NCBI GenBank assembly: GCA_023079485.1
Contig: CM041090.1
Span: 39,808,874-39,872,873 of the forward strand
Length of the DNA: 64,000 bases
Direction of reading: 5' to 3'
Origin: Archilochus colubris
Taxonomy: Eukaryota; Chordata; Aves; Apodiformes; Trochilidae
In this document: piece by piece, positions 23,277 through 35,953 of the stretch
How the letters are laid out: every line of letters starts with the position of its first letter
Numbering within the stretch: the first letter of the stretch is position 1
Made by a program: the position numbers and the translations under genes
Notes under the pieces: generated by a model
Told to the model about the DNA's origin: nothing
Database searches by the model: none
Seen by the model: the letters and a program-made list of their open reading frames with translations, nothing else

Positions 23277-25050
23277 TGAGCCACCTTCTCAACACCTCTG
23301 CCCTGCAGACAGCACCACAGAAAGCTCCAGCATCTTCACAGACCCTGAGTGTCAGGCTCAGACTCCAGCCCAGCCTTAATGTCCCTGATGTTCCTCTCCA
23401 CAACCTCCACAAGCAAGAGTTGCTGAAAGAGCCAGGCTGCCAAAGTGATGGATTACCCCCACTGTGGTAACCTTTGAGCACTGTTGTGGTGTTTTGTTTT
23501 TATCTAGTGCAAAGTGGCTTATTCAGAGCAATTCTAGGCAGGGCTGTTACCCTGAGAGCTGGGAGCAAGATGAGATGATCTCTGGAAGCCAAATAATTCA
23601 CATTAATGCTCTGCTATCAACACTGCAGTGAAGCATTATGTGGCAAACAGTAAAGCAGAAAGGATTATTGCTTTGTGAAAGCTGCAGTGTTTGCTTGTTG
23701 AGGCAGAACAATCACCTCTCAGAAACTCTATAGCCTAAAATCCTACCTGAGGCAGAGGTACTCGTTGTTACATTCCAAAAAATCTTTTCAGAGATTTGTT
23801 TGAAGCCATCCAACCCTTTGACCTAGAAGGGTTACTCTGCACTCCTGCTGTAAAGTGGGTTGGTGCTTTTCACGCTAAACGTGGTTACTTTTGCTACCAC
23901 CAAATAAAAACAAAATTACTAGCTCAGAAAAGATCCTCATACTGCCACACATAGTGATGGTGTTCCCACTAATCCTGTATTTGGTATGCATTTATCTATT
24001 TTTATCATTATGGCTAAATTTTAATCAGAGTAATTTCTATACATAATTCCTGGGCACTTACCCACACAGTCAGAGAGAACACTCAGGGCCCTATTTTTAA
24101 ATCCCAGCAAGCACATCTTCATCTGAAGAGAGAAAGAGACTGCAGGAAGGGAAATCCCTCCTTAAAGTGATGGAATCAAGCCATGCAAGGCCACTGCTTC
24201 ACCTCCACCATCACACAAACCATTTCCAAAGCATTAGACAGTATTCAACAGCAAGAATTTACAAAATGAGAAAAGCTGGAGCTAAAGGAACAGCAAGCAG
24301 TTGGCAGATAGCACTATACAAGGAGAGAAATCCTAGAGCACTAAGCATTAGAAATAAACTTGGCTGTTGCAGAGTTTTGCAAGGGAGGTACAGGCTGATT
24401 TGTCAGGATTTGGGGATGTTCCTCATGGCCACTCCTCAGGAAAAAGCCATTCCAGACCTTCAAGTTTAGAAGAAGTCCCACAGTAAACAGAAAGAAAAGC
24501 ATTCTGCCAAAGGGTTTTAATACTGGATTGTAAAGAAGTTGTTGTTGTCCAGCATCCAACACTGGAACAATGTACAGGGTAGAGAACATACATTCCTCTT
24601 TTGATTTACTGAATGAACTCAGTATTCAAATTTTACAGTAAAAAAAAATTTATATCCATTGATCTAAAGCTCAAAAATTTCCAGTATTGTTTAAATAACA
24701 ATTGGAATGCTTTCTTGTTTCCCAATCACTAAAGTATTTCCATGGTAAAAGCCATAAAACCAGTTTAGAAAAAATATCTGTAAAGCATATTTAACATCAT
24801 CTAAGTATGTACATTACATAAGTATTGGACAAAACACTTCTGGACAAGTTTTGAATTTCAGTAAAGAATGGGGCTAACTAAATAACCTGATCTTCTTACA
24901 TTCTTCTTGAGACCTTGGGTAAATTCACACATCCAAAGGAACTTAACAGACCTGCAACCTCTTCCCTTCATTAAATCCTTTTCTATTGTTTCCAGAAAAT
25001 GAAAAAAAGTTCCTCAGAAAGACTCCTGGTTTTTTATATGCATCACATAA
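23277..25050. other. Unannotated single-copy DNA
   Basis: I recognise no exon, RNA gene or repeat family here. Confidence 0.5.
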
Positions 25051-25667
25051 GAGAGACTTAGACAGGCTGGAGAGTTGGGCAGAGAGAAACATGATGAAGT
25101 TCAACAAGGGGAAGTGTAGAGTTTTGCATTTGGGGAAGAACAACCCGATGTCCCAGTATAGGTTGGGGGCTGACCTGCTGGAGAGCAGTGTAGGTGAAAG
25201 AGACCTGGGGGTCCTGGTAGACAAGAGGATGACCATGAGCCAGCAATGTGCCCTTGTGGCCAAGAAGGCCAATGGCATCCTGGGGTGCATTAGAAAGGGT
25301 GTGGTTAGTAGGTCAAGAGAGGTTCTCCTCCCCCTCTATTCTGCATTGGTGAGGCCGCACCTGGAGTATTGTGTCCAGTTCTGGGCCCCTCAGTTCAAGA
25401 AGGACAGGGAAGTGCTTGAAAGAGTCCAGCGCAGAGCTACTAAGATGATTAAGGGAGTGGAACATCTCCCTTATGAGGAAAGGCTGAGGGAGCTGGGTCT
25501 CTTTAGTTTGGAGAAAAGGAGACTGAGGGGTGACCTCATCAATGTTTTCAAATATGTAAGGGGTGAGTGTCAGGGAGATGGAGTTAGGCTTTTCTCAGTG
25601 GTGACCAGTGATAGGACAAGGGGTAATGGGTGTAAATTGGAGCACAGGAGGTTCAAGTTGAACATAA
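25051..25667 (+). mobile_element. CR1 LINE, different subfamily, truncated at both ends
   Basis: A 230-codon frame (24986-25678) is CR1 ORF2 C-terminus from residue about 23: [54 protein letters not shown]. It ends abruptly after FKLNIM in unrelated sequence. The final roughly 200 bp with the octamer tail are absent. The wording differs from the other copies, so this is a separate subfamily. Confidence 0.92.
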
Positions 25668-28600
25668 TGACACAGTAACACTCCCAACTCCACCAGCAAC
25701 CATTATAGTGCAAAAATACTAAGATACAGCATTAAAAACCAAGATATTTTTAACCAAGGAAAACAGACCTTCTCAGTAACATTAAGATCACAATAGAACA
25801 GCACTTTAAGATCTTAAATGTGGGCTGTCTCTTAGACAAAACTTAAAACATTTTGTTTTGACTTGGTTTATTTATTACACTAAAGCAGCAACAGACTTTT
25901 TTTGTGTGTGTGAGAAAATGCCAAACAAGATCTGAGAAAGTTTTAAGGAATGAGTTAAGGAGAGCACTTTGAGCTATTAGAAGTTTTGCAACTCAGCTTT
26001 CCAAGGCCAGTTTTTCATTTTGGAACAAAATCAGAGCAGCTGCCCATGCTGAAGCAAGGTCAGCTTTGTTCCTGCCTACCTCCCACCTGGACCACCAAGG
26101 CACTGCCTTCTTGCTGACCTTCTGCAGTGGAAGATTCTTTGGTGGGCTGGATGGAGCAGAGAGAAAGTGCTGTGGAAAACCAAATGTGAGTAGAAGAAAG
26201 CAGGGAGGAGGACAAATTTCTGCATGTCTTACACAGTATTGTCTGAAGTTTATAAAAGTAAATGGCATTACATGAGGACTAGCAGTCAAAAATCATCCAC
26301 AAAGCTCCCCCAAAGTTCCTTTGAGTCCTCCTCCCAGTTTCTGTGGGTTTGCACTCTCCTATTCAGTACTTCTTCCAAATATTTGTATAACATTTAAAAC
26401 CAGTAATACTTTTTTTTTTGCATTCATGCAGTACAGATAAAAAGTTTTGCTTTAATAACACTCACCAAGCACAAAAAATTCACCTCTCCCTCACCTTCTC
26501 TCAACCACATCATCTCCTTAATTGCCTCTTGGGGAATTCTGAACTGAGGAGGAGACTGCATGTTAAGCAGATGCAGCCAAAATACTGTGAAGGGAAGAGC
26601 TTCAAAGCAAGGTTGGGTTGGTTATCTGGGTGATCAGCTTCTGTTCACCCATACAGTGAGAGACTCCAAGCAGAACCTGCAGACCCAGTTGGGGGAAAAA
26701 GTCTCCCAGAGTCCACACTCAAGCCAAGAACTGAAGTCCAGCACCTTGGTTTTTCAGTCCTAGTGGTGTTTTATGTGACATGTAACTAAGGGTAATGTCA
26801 GGAGCTGAGATTCTTTAGGAATGGTTCTGTCATCTCAACACAAAAAGCCCCACAGTGGGTCTTTAACAGAGCTAGGAGAAGCTCACCAAAACCTTTGGCC
26901 ATTTGTGGTAGAGATGGGGAGCTGGAGAATTCAGTTGTGTCCATGTGAAGAGACAGCAGAACTCAACTCAGGAGTGCAAGCAACTTAAAAAGTCAGGGAG
27001 GGAAAAGGTAGAATAATCCCATTCAGCTGAAAATAATCTTCAGCAACAGCAACTGCTTCAGAAAAGCTCTCCCTGGGGAAGGGAACAGATGCTCTCATCT
27101 CCACACCCTCTAACCCTCTACCCAAAGAAGAGCTTCTATAGAGAGTTCCCCCAAAAAACCTGGAAGCTGCTACAGGTTCAGAAATACCCTGATCATCCAG
27201 GATGTAAATGTGTGTGTCCTGGCTCCCACAAAGTCCTGATTCCTGGAAGAAGTCTGATCCTACAAATAAAAGTCTCTCTTCAATCAAATTTCACTGAGAT
27301 TTGAGACAAGCCAGCAATAAACACACAAGTTTGCCTGGCCACAGAAAGAGCACAAAGTGTGGTTTATGCCACCAGGAAAGTCCCAGGTTCTTTTCAGGTT
27401 CCCCTGCATCCAAACTGCAAACTGGATCTGCTTTGCTGTCCATTCCTCCCATCAGGTACATTCTGAGAGGAGAAACAGAATAGTGCAGCTACAGGTAGAT
27501 ATAACAACAGCCCCTGGAATTTCTTTGGTCACATGGAAGCCATGAAAAAAAAAATTAATAAATAAATCTCAAATTTATGTTTGCTTCCTCTCTCTTTACC
27601 CTGGATTAGGGCAAAAGAGAAAGAAAAGTAGGTCTCCATATCTTAAAACAGAAATGGTTCCCAGGGAAATCTCTGGAACCATACAAAAGCTGTAGTTGTC
27701 AACATCTAAGGCTAACTGCACAACAGGATGATCCCAGTCCAAGGCAGCCCACCAGTTCAGCCACTGATCCCAGTCTCAGGGCCACTGGTCACTGGAGTGA
27801 AAGCTGATTCTTACTTCAGTGCACCAAATCCACAGCTTCTCAGCTTGACAGAGACTGAAACCCCTTCTTGCTTGCTGATATCCAGAGAAGAAAGCATCCA
27901 TCATTCCCTGACTGCAGGGAATTCAGGGTAGGAAAATCCTGAGCTGGAGGAAAGCAGAATGCTGTATGACCAAGAGCTGGGCTTTTAATGAGCTTCCTTC
28001 AAGCCCAAGTGATAGGCATCTGCTGTTACTGAAATTAGAAGCTTAGAGTATAAGTTACCACACACATTATCTCACACCAGGCATCTGCAGAGTCCAGAAC
28101 TTCCTGAAATACTGGGAGAAGCAGCGTGGACAAGAGACATATGGAGAACTGAAAGATGAGTCTGTACACAACACACACAGTCTCACGGGGAGGTCACGTA
28201 AGTCCAAGCTCTGATGTAGCCCCAATGGGCCAGACAAGTTTGTTTGCTCATGAGATGATCAAAAGACAGAGATCCTGCAGGAGCAAAGCCACAGGGCTGA
28301 AGAATTCTGCACTGCTCTTCTGACTGCCAAATGCAGGTAACAGAATTCCTGCAGGAAGTGCTACAGAGCTTGGAGCCCCTGGCAAATGAAGAATCACCAT
28401 GAGCACTTTGCTTGGGGATACAGCCCTTCAAAAAAGAGATTTATCCTGTATGGACTCCCAAAACTTCTGTGAGGTCTTTGGTATTGAGTAGGAGCAAAGA
28501 AGCAGGATCCTCAAACAAATGAGTCCTGCATGTAAAAGAAAGCATAAAGATGTCTCAGACAACAAACCCAAGCAGTGGAAAAAGGAATCTTGTAGTCTCA

Positions 28601-31600
28601 CAAGTCAGCCACCCCTCTAGTACTTCACTTACTAAGCAGATACAACTACTCATGCTACAGATGTAGTTGTAAAAGGCTCACCACAAGAGAAATACTTCGA
28701 TTTTGTTCTTTCCATCAACAAAACTGTCAAAGCACTCTAGAAAATAAGTATTTTCAAATTTGTGAAACAGGAATAGCAGCTGTTTGTTTCTTTGAAAAGT
28801 TACTGTTGGCCTAGGAAGCTTGAATTGCTTTCTGTGTTTTCCAAATAATTGTCCTTCTCACCAGAGCCTCAGAGCAGAAGAGTCTCAGCTACTCTTTGAT
28901 GCAGCTCCAACTCCACTGTTCCCAGAAAACTGTTCCCCTCTGCTGTGACTGAGCACATGCCACCTGACTTTTCCAAAATAAAACATTCCATCAAGGCAAC
29001 TTTACGTGCACATTACAATTTGAGAGAAAAGGAAAAGCACCTACACCCTTAGCTGCATGGCCCTCTTGTCACCACACTTTCTTCTGAACATGAAACAACT
29101 CATATCAATATCAGTAGCAACAATTACTTCAATTTCTTTGGAAGAGGGTAATACAAGAAAAAGATGTGCACTGCCTTATTCCTCATCATAGCCCAAGAAC
29201 ATCTGTATTCAGTTATGGGGTACAAATCTCAGTCAAGGACAGGAGCTCTTCCTCTTTTATAAAGCTCCACTCTACAGCCTAAAATCCCCTCTCTCTCTCT
29301 CTCAACAGGGGCTTTGCAGTTCAAAGCTACCATTAAAGTCACACTTCAGAGTTCTGTGAAGTCCCCCTGTTACAGTGGTGATGAAGAACATTCCCAGAAC
29401 AGCAGGCAGGAATTCCTGTAATCCCAGACTTCTCTAATGGTCCTGTGTGAGCCCTTGGAGTCCTCAGGCTGTTCCTACCTGTGCTGCAGCACAGCCCACC
29501 CAAACACCTGGAACACAACAGCAAATTGTCACCACTTTTTAATATAGGTTCTCCCTTAGCAATGCCACCCTGCAATGAGGTGTTATCCCCAAGGCCAAAG
29601 GGCAGGACCACCACCCAGGCAGCAGCACTGCACTCAGTACATGCAGCTTCATTTGAACTGAAACCAGTTTGGGGTTTTCTCCCAACTTTCAGCAACTTCA
29701 GACCAGCCCAGCTCTCAGAACACATGCACTGCTAAGACCAGATCAGCTCCAGCCAATTAAAGAGTTCAATTAGAACCAATGCCTAACAGGACAGAACTTC
29801 ACTTCCAAAATTTCCACTCTAAATCCTGTGGAGCAGGGGGGAAGCTCACAGGAAAGTGTCAAATTGGAAAAGGGGAGTTGTAAACAAGTAATACATGAAG
29901 CTGAAGTAGGGGAATTGCCACCTTCCAGTGAAATGAGCAGCTCCACTGCCTCTGGTACCAATCCTACCTGCAGCTTTTCCAGTGGGATGAACAACTGAGG
30001 ACATTTCCTGATGGGCAGCAAAGGTTTGCAGCAGCATCTGACCTTACACCACAGAATCTGAAAGCTGAAATACAGGCTCTACTTTACTCAACTCTCCATT
30101 TCCACAAGACCAAACTCCCCCAGGCTGAGGTGGAAGCATATGGGGAAACTCAGTGCCCCCTTTTCTTCTTCTTTTGTGATTTCTGCACTTACTCTTTGCT
30201 TTCAAAAGGCACCCAAATTCAAGCAGAATCTGATTGAAATATCGACTTATTAAAGCAGCTCAAAGAGGGTTTACAAGGAAAGCATTTTATTTAAAACTTT
30301 CATCTACCCTCTGAAGGAAAAGCATGGGAAAAAAACCCAAACAAAACCCATTTTAAAGTCATAAAAAAAATAGCTGTTGTAGTCCTCAGCAACTTTTAAT
30401 TCCCCATCCTTCACTCAGCATCTGGTTTCTGTTAGAAAACACTGTAAAGTGATTTTCCAAAACCTTTGACATGAATTCTGCTCAATAGGTCCCAAAAGCT
30501 GAGGAAGGGGAGCTTCAAAGTAACAGTTGTCATTTATTAAGCCCAACTAATGGGTCTAACCATTTTCTTCTGTCTAACCATTCCCTGCTATTCACACAGG
30601 CAATGGGATAGAGACTTGGGGTGCTCAGATGATACTCATTTAGCAGAAGAAAAAGACACTCTACACCAAAGAAACTATTATTCAAGTAGATTCATTCTGA
30701 TGCACCAAGAAAAAGCTGCCTCTGCACAGCTCTGGACTCTTAGATTTGGTTAAATACTACAGAGCAAATCAGTGCTCTCCTTACACCATAAATAAGCCCA
30801 AAAGGAAAGAGAAGGCAGTGACAGACACGGTGCCATCCTGACAGCAGCTGAGCTCTACAGCTCTCATTCAGAATGAGCACCAAAAAGCTGCCAGTGCCAA
30901 AAGGATTTCTGGTCTTTTTACTCAGAATTCACAGAGTATGTCAAAGCAGATGCAATATCTACAGTAAACAACAAATCCCACGAATCCTACACTTCCATTT
31001 TCTCTCGTCACTCAAAGCACAAATTGCAGCTCTCTCCCAGACCTAATAATTATTCGTGTGGCTGCATTTTGTTCTACTCCAGTAGCAGCATGAAAGTTGA
31101 TTGGAACTGCAGGAACCCAGCCAGCCACTGCACAAGCTGCTGTTGTGACAGCACGAAGCAGAAGCCAACCCTGCAGGTAACTGGACTTGGAAGTCAGGAA
31201 GATCTTCCCCAGTCAGCTTGAAATAGTAATTTCACAGGGCAGAAAATAGGTTGTCTTTATCTACCACTGCTTACCAAAAGAACCATTTCATCTGCAGACA
31301 GACAGACATCATAAATACCAAGACATTTCACCCTAAAAAGGTATTAAAGGTGTGTGGGGGGGTTTGTACTCTGCAGTAAGACATTTGCAGTTTTCCACCA
31401 GGTTCAACAGAACTGGAACCTTTTGTTCAGGTTCCTATATCTAAGACTCCAAGCATTTAGGTACCAAAGAGCTTTCACTTATGAGAAGGGAGCATTTCTA
31501 GTGCTTGCTGGTTATATTGTCTTGCTTGCTGACACACTATTTGGGAAAGACTCAAATACCATGCATGCTGTTCCAACACAACTCATTCATGCTTCCAGAA

Positions 31601-34568
31601 CCATCCTAGGGAATCCTGGAGGGCTGCTGTCACCAATTCATGCTTCCTAATGCCATATTTCAACTCAAATGCACATAAAGCTCCTTTTTCATTTTTCTCA
31701 CCTTCATCTCCCACAGGAATAATTCCAAAAAGCTTCTGAAACCAAGAGAGGAATCTAAATACAGATGTACCTGGAGTCATGGGGAGATTACACCCCTTGT
31801 CTGCAGTGTCACCACTAAAATCCCAGCTAATGCCACCTGACAGCATCTGTCTTGTATGGAAGTTGGGGGAGTTCTCTCCCAGAGTCCCACAAAAAGAACT
31901 CCTCCAGCAGGGAGTTTGTGATGGTTATGAAGAGGAGGAAACAGGAATGCCCATCCAGCTGTGTTGGCACAGGGGAGAAGGGTCAAAAACTAACAACCCA
32001 CTGAACCAAGAGGCTGTGTACAGGAAGATGGACAGCTTTGCTCAGCAGAAATGGGATCACCCATTTTTATTTAGACAGGGCATATTATTCATACACTTAG
32101 GAGATGTAACCAAGTTACCCTGTCCTCAAATATTATTCTGTAAGAGATATTAAGCTGGTTTTCATTTTAGACACCTCTTACCCTGTCAGACTTGTATACC
32201 ATAAACCAAAAAAAAAAACCCCACAAACCCTAATAATAATAATAGCCTTTAAAAACTTCACTTATCCCCTCCAAAAGAAAAATAAATCTAATAAACTCCA
32301 GTTTAGCATTCCACCATTCCCAGGTGATCATTCTCCAAACCTACATCCTACTCAGACTTGAAGTTCACACTCCTTGGAAAATTTCTGCACAATCCTGTAA
32401 TCATCTCAGACACCAGAAGACCCAGACTTGAGTGTTACAGCATTAGCAATTGTGTGTGGGAGCAACAGCTAAGACAACTCAACTGAACAAGAGAAACACT
32501 GCAATTAACTTCTGACTTCGCTAAATAGTTTTAAGAGCTTAAAAATAAAAACCAACAATCCTAGTTATGTCCCAATGAGTTAGTAACAAACTTACACCTA
32601 AGAGTTAAATAGTCTGAGGAAGGTTTTTAAAGATAATATGGTCATGCCTTGATGAGGAGTTCTCCTTTCATCATGAGACACAATGCAAGGAGTGGCCTCT
32701 CCTGAAACTCAAGGATTTTGAGCAAAGTGGATTATTCAAATCTTAAATAAGGTTCAGACAGTGAACACTCACACTTGTCTCCTTCCTCTGCAGACACAAA
32801 CACACAAGAGACAGCAAAGACTTCCTTCCTCACAGTAGTACTAATTCTGATAATGGTAGAGAAAGTCAATCTCAAAAGCTCTGAGTTTTGTAAAACTGGG
32901 AACACTAGAAAATTCCTTGAATGGTGCCTAAGTGATTTAATAGAACAAGTTCTAAAGCCAAGTGCATAATGCTGAAGAGATACATGCATATTTTATTAGT
33001 CCTCTGGAAACAAAATTGAGGCCACTTATCCCATGCAGTTCTTGATCCCCAAGTGTACCCTCAGGAGGCCAAACAATTCTAAATTTTCTTCAGCACCTCC
33101 AGAAGGCAGAGTGACAAAAAATAAACACTCCAATAGGAAAAAAAAACCAAACACAACAAAAGGCACTGATTCATATGCATTTAGCTCAACTAAATTCACT
33201 ACTGGAGCCAATGCTACTCCAGCTGTCCTTGACACCTGCATAGCAGGGACAATAGGACATGACAAGCACCCTCTCACCATCCACTGCAGTTTTCAGGCTG
33301 ACACACAAACTTGGTGACACTTAAGAGTTCCTGAGCTACTGCATTAACAGAATTAGCAGAAAAGCAGCTATGGACCTCATTCAAGCATCTATGTCACAGC
33401 ACTCACAAAACAAACAGAGGAAGTCAGTGCTTAACCCACCTCTGCTAAATCCACCACTCTAAAAGCATCGTGCTCTGAAAAACACCAGGTTTTCTCTCTA
33501 CTCAAAGATTCAGTTTGCCAAGTGACAGAGCAGCAAAGTAAAACAGAACTGGTAGCTGAAAAGCTAGAAGTAAGGCTGTAAAGGGAGGAAACTTGTTAAT
33601 ATCCTGTGCAGCACAAGCTCCCACTGTTTTATCTGCCTTAAATAAGAGGCAGAGAGCAGAACAAAGCTTTTGAGGTCAAGTTGCACATTATTTTCTAAGA
33701 ACAAAGCAGCTCCTTTTCTCTGTTAGTCTATGCTTCTGGAATCATTTACAGAAACTGTATGCAGAAGCCACTCCCAGTAAAACACATTTAAGGCTCTGGT
33801 GCTTAAGATGTTAGAAAAGCTACAAAAGCATCTTAAACCAAAATCCACTCCATCACTGCTCTGGCACACATCCACCTTGCCCCAGACAACAGCATAAACA
33901 CACAAAAGCTCTTTTAGAAGGGTTCAGAGAAAGTGCCAAAGATTATATTCAACCTGACTTATCTACCTGAACCCAAACCCTGAAAGGAGGGGCTTTAATA
34001 TCTCAAACCCCCCTGTTATCTTTATAAGGGCACTAATTGGTACAGCACACACATTTATCTGCAATACAGTAACAACACAGATGAACATTAACCAGATACC
34101 TCCTTGTGTCTGCCAGGTGTTTAAATATTTTGCAACTCAAATATTGAAAGACGATCTGCAGTCCAAGTGCTTAAGATTATCCAATGAGGAGGTACTTCCA
34201 GCAGCTTTCTAAAACACTTTTTTTCCCTTTGTTACATTTTAAGCAACCAGAGTTACCCACATGCAAACATATACAAGAGGTATTTTATTTTGAGGTTGAT
34301 TTCATCAGGAAGATTTAACTGGCAAATAATTTCATTCTAGGAACAGGAACACTGAAAAATATTTACATAAATGTTTAATCCAAAGGATTTATCTGCACTA
34401 GGCAGGCCACAGACAATCTTTAAGAAAAGCAGCTCTGATATTGTGTATCTTTAAAGGTTTAGGTTTATCCTGTGTATGGTATATATTATAGAAGAAAACA
34501 ATCCTACACACTGTACATATGAAATTACATCCTTCTTTTGGTCTGAGTTACACAACAAACTTAAAGTA
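25668..34568. other. Long repeat-poor stretch, probably PELI2 intron 2
   Basis: Nearly 9 kb without any CR1 or LTR that I can recognise, in contrast to the dense insertions before it. It contains only short simple repeats: (CT)n near 29289-29304, A10 near 32210, and T10 near 26409. I saw no exon with Pellino sequence. Functional constraint against insertions is possible but not shown. Confidence 0.5.
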
Positions 34569-35030
34569 CCACAAAATGGTTTGGTTTAGAAGGGAATTTT
34601 AAGGGCCATCTAGTCCAGCACCTTGGAATAAGCAGGGACATCTTCAACTAGATCAGGTTGCTCAGAGCCCTGTCTAACCTTGGAATATCTCCAAGGATGA
34701 GGCACCTAGCACTTCCCTAGGCAAACTGGACCAGTGTTTTACCACCCTCACCATAAAATATTCCTAGTCTGAATCTTCCCTTTCAGTTTAAAGCCATCAA
34801 AAGTCTGGCCCCATCTTTCTCATCATAAGCTCCATTTAAGTACTAAAAGGCTGCAATAAGGTCTCCCTGGAGCTCTCTTCTCCAGGCTGAAGAAGCCCCA
34901 GGTGTCTCAACATGTCCTCCAGCCCTTGGATCATTTTTATGGCACCCTTGGGACTCACTCCAACAGGTCCTTGTCTTTCCTCTGCTGAGGACTCCAGAGC
35001 TGTTCTCCAGATGCAGTTCTAAGAAAGGTG
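34569..35030 (-). mobile_element. Old, diverged CR1 LINE 3' fragment
   Basis: The plus strand shows the CR1 signature in degraded form: TTGGTTTAGAAGGGA, CATCTAGTCCAGCACC, CAAGGATGAGGCACC, AATAAGGTCTCCCTGGAGC and CTTCTCCAGGCTGAA. No octamer tail remains. It is much more diverged than the other copies, so it is an old insertion. Confidence 0.85.
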
Positions 35031-35776
35031 TACATTCTCTCCCTAGCCTAACATATATATATATATTTGGGTGAGCAAGTGATGTACACCTCTTACAAAC
35101 TAAACATTTTTGTGACTGTCACCACAGAACTTCCACCCCAGTTTGTCCAGAACTCTAGCTACTTTTTGCTTATAGACAAAAGGGTTTGAGAGAAGAGGTA
35201 GGATGACTTTTATGCAGCTTGAAACATGGTTCCACTACCAGAACTTTAACCCAGACAGTTCTAGATGTTAATAAATTTACTTTACTACTTTTCCTCCTTC
35301 ATGTACAATAAACTTCAGGTAGAAACACAGACAGGATCTTTATTAGCAGTAGAAAAGCAACAGAAAGGCTCAGAAGGATCACTAAGTTTTCTATACCATG
35401 TGGCTTATCTTCCTGAAGAGGAAGGAGACAAACCAATCTTAGACTCCAGTGAGGAAGAAACTGAAAATGTGCATCACATAACCACTTTATAGTTCATATA
35501 AAATCATTAGCATTGACAAAGTCAGCAGGCAGAAAGGTGAGATTATCTCATACCTAAGGTTAAAGACTATTTTAACACAGTACATGGATTTAAATTAAGG
35601 ATACATATTCCTAAAAAGAAAATCCACTGCAGACCTTTCATCAAAACTAATCTACCACAGAATGAACTGGCAACAAGGTCAATCAGCAGTAATACCAGAG
35701 ATGTTCTGCACAACTCAACAACACCAGATCATCATCAACAACCCAAGATCATCAGAGAACCAGGATTTCCTCCACT
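35031..35776. other. Intron sequence next to PELI2 exon 2
   Basis: A short TATATATATATAT run is at 35050-35066. Otherwise I see nothing beyond the intronic flank of the exon. Confidence 0.5.
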
Positions 35777-35785
35777 CTCACATAC
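35777..35785 (-). other. Splice donor of PELI2 exon 2
   Basis: The minus strand reads CAAAG then GTATGTGAG. This is a strong match to the vertebrate 5' splice site and leaves the reading frame at a codon boundary after Lys. Confidence 0.85.
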
Positions 35786-35915
35786 CTTTGATGCTTGGGG
35801 AGTAGAAATCACATGAACAGTGCTGGGCTTCACTCCATTTGCCTTAGGGCGTTTGTAAAGGGCAAATCTGCTTTTCCTGCGCCCTCTGTCACCATTAGGG
35901 AGGGATCCATTATAC
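35786..35915 (-). CDS. PELI2: PELI2 (Pellino-2 E3 ubiquitin ligase) exon 2, internal coding exon
   Basis: Pellino proteins are cytosolic RING-type E3 ubiquitin ligases that bind phosphorylated IRAK kinases through an N-terminal FHA domain and ubiquitinate them in Toll/IL-1 receptor signalling. On the minus strand this 130-bp exon follows a pyrimidine-rich tract ending TTTTCTAG (AG at 35916-35917) and is followed by the donor GTATGTGAG starting at 35785. The first base completes a split codon and the next 129 bases encode 43 residues without a stop, beginning YNGSLPNGDRGRRKSRFALY and ending STPQASK. This is the start of the FHA domain, about residues 27-69 of a roughly 420-residue protein. LYKRP and VHVISTPQASK match my memory of Pellino-2; Pellino-1 has LFKRP and VHIACTPQAAK. 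The exon ends on a codon boundary. An open frame runs 23 bp further upstream to an ATG at 35938, but that part is intron. Exons 1 and 3 are not in the window. The paralogue call comes from recall, without an alignment. Confidence 0.93.
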
Positions 35916-35953
35916 CTAGAAAACAAAAAACCAAACAAAGTTTGGCATAAAAG
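35916..35953 (-). other. Splice acceptor and polypyrimidine tract of PELI2 exon 2
   Basis: Read on the minus strand, the 38 bases before the exon are T-rich, broken by a few G and A bases, and end TTTTCTAG. This is the expected layout of a vertebrate 3' splice site and sets the exon start at 35915. Confidence 0.85.

Noticed and set aside
29339..29725. A 128-codon minus-strand frame in unique DNA
   Set aside because: No domain, no splice context and no repeat origin that I recognise. The length is within what chance gives in 64 kb over six frames.
35735..35938. A 67-codon frame starting with ATG at 35938
   Set aside because: The ATG and first codons lie in intron before the AG acceptor, and the end runs past the donor. 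Only 35786-35915 is exon.
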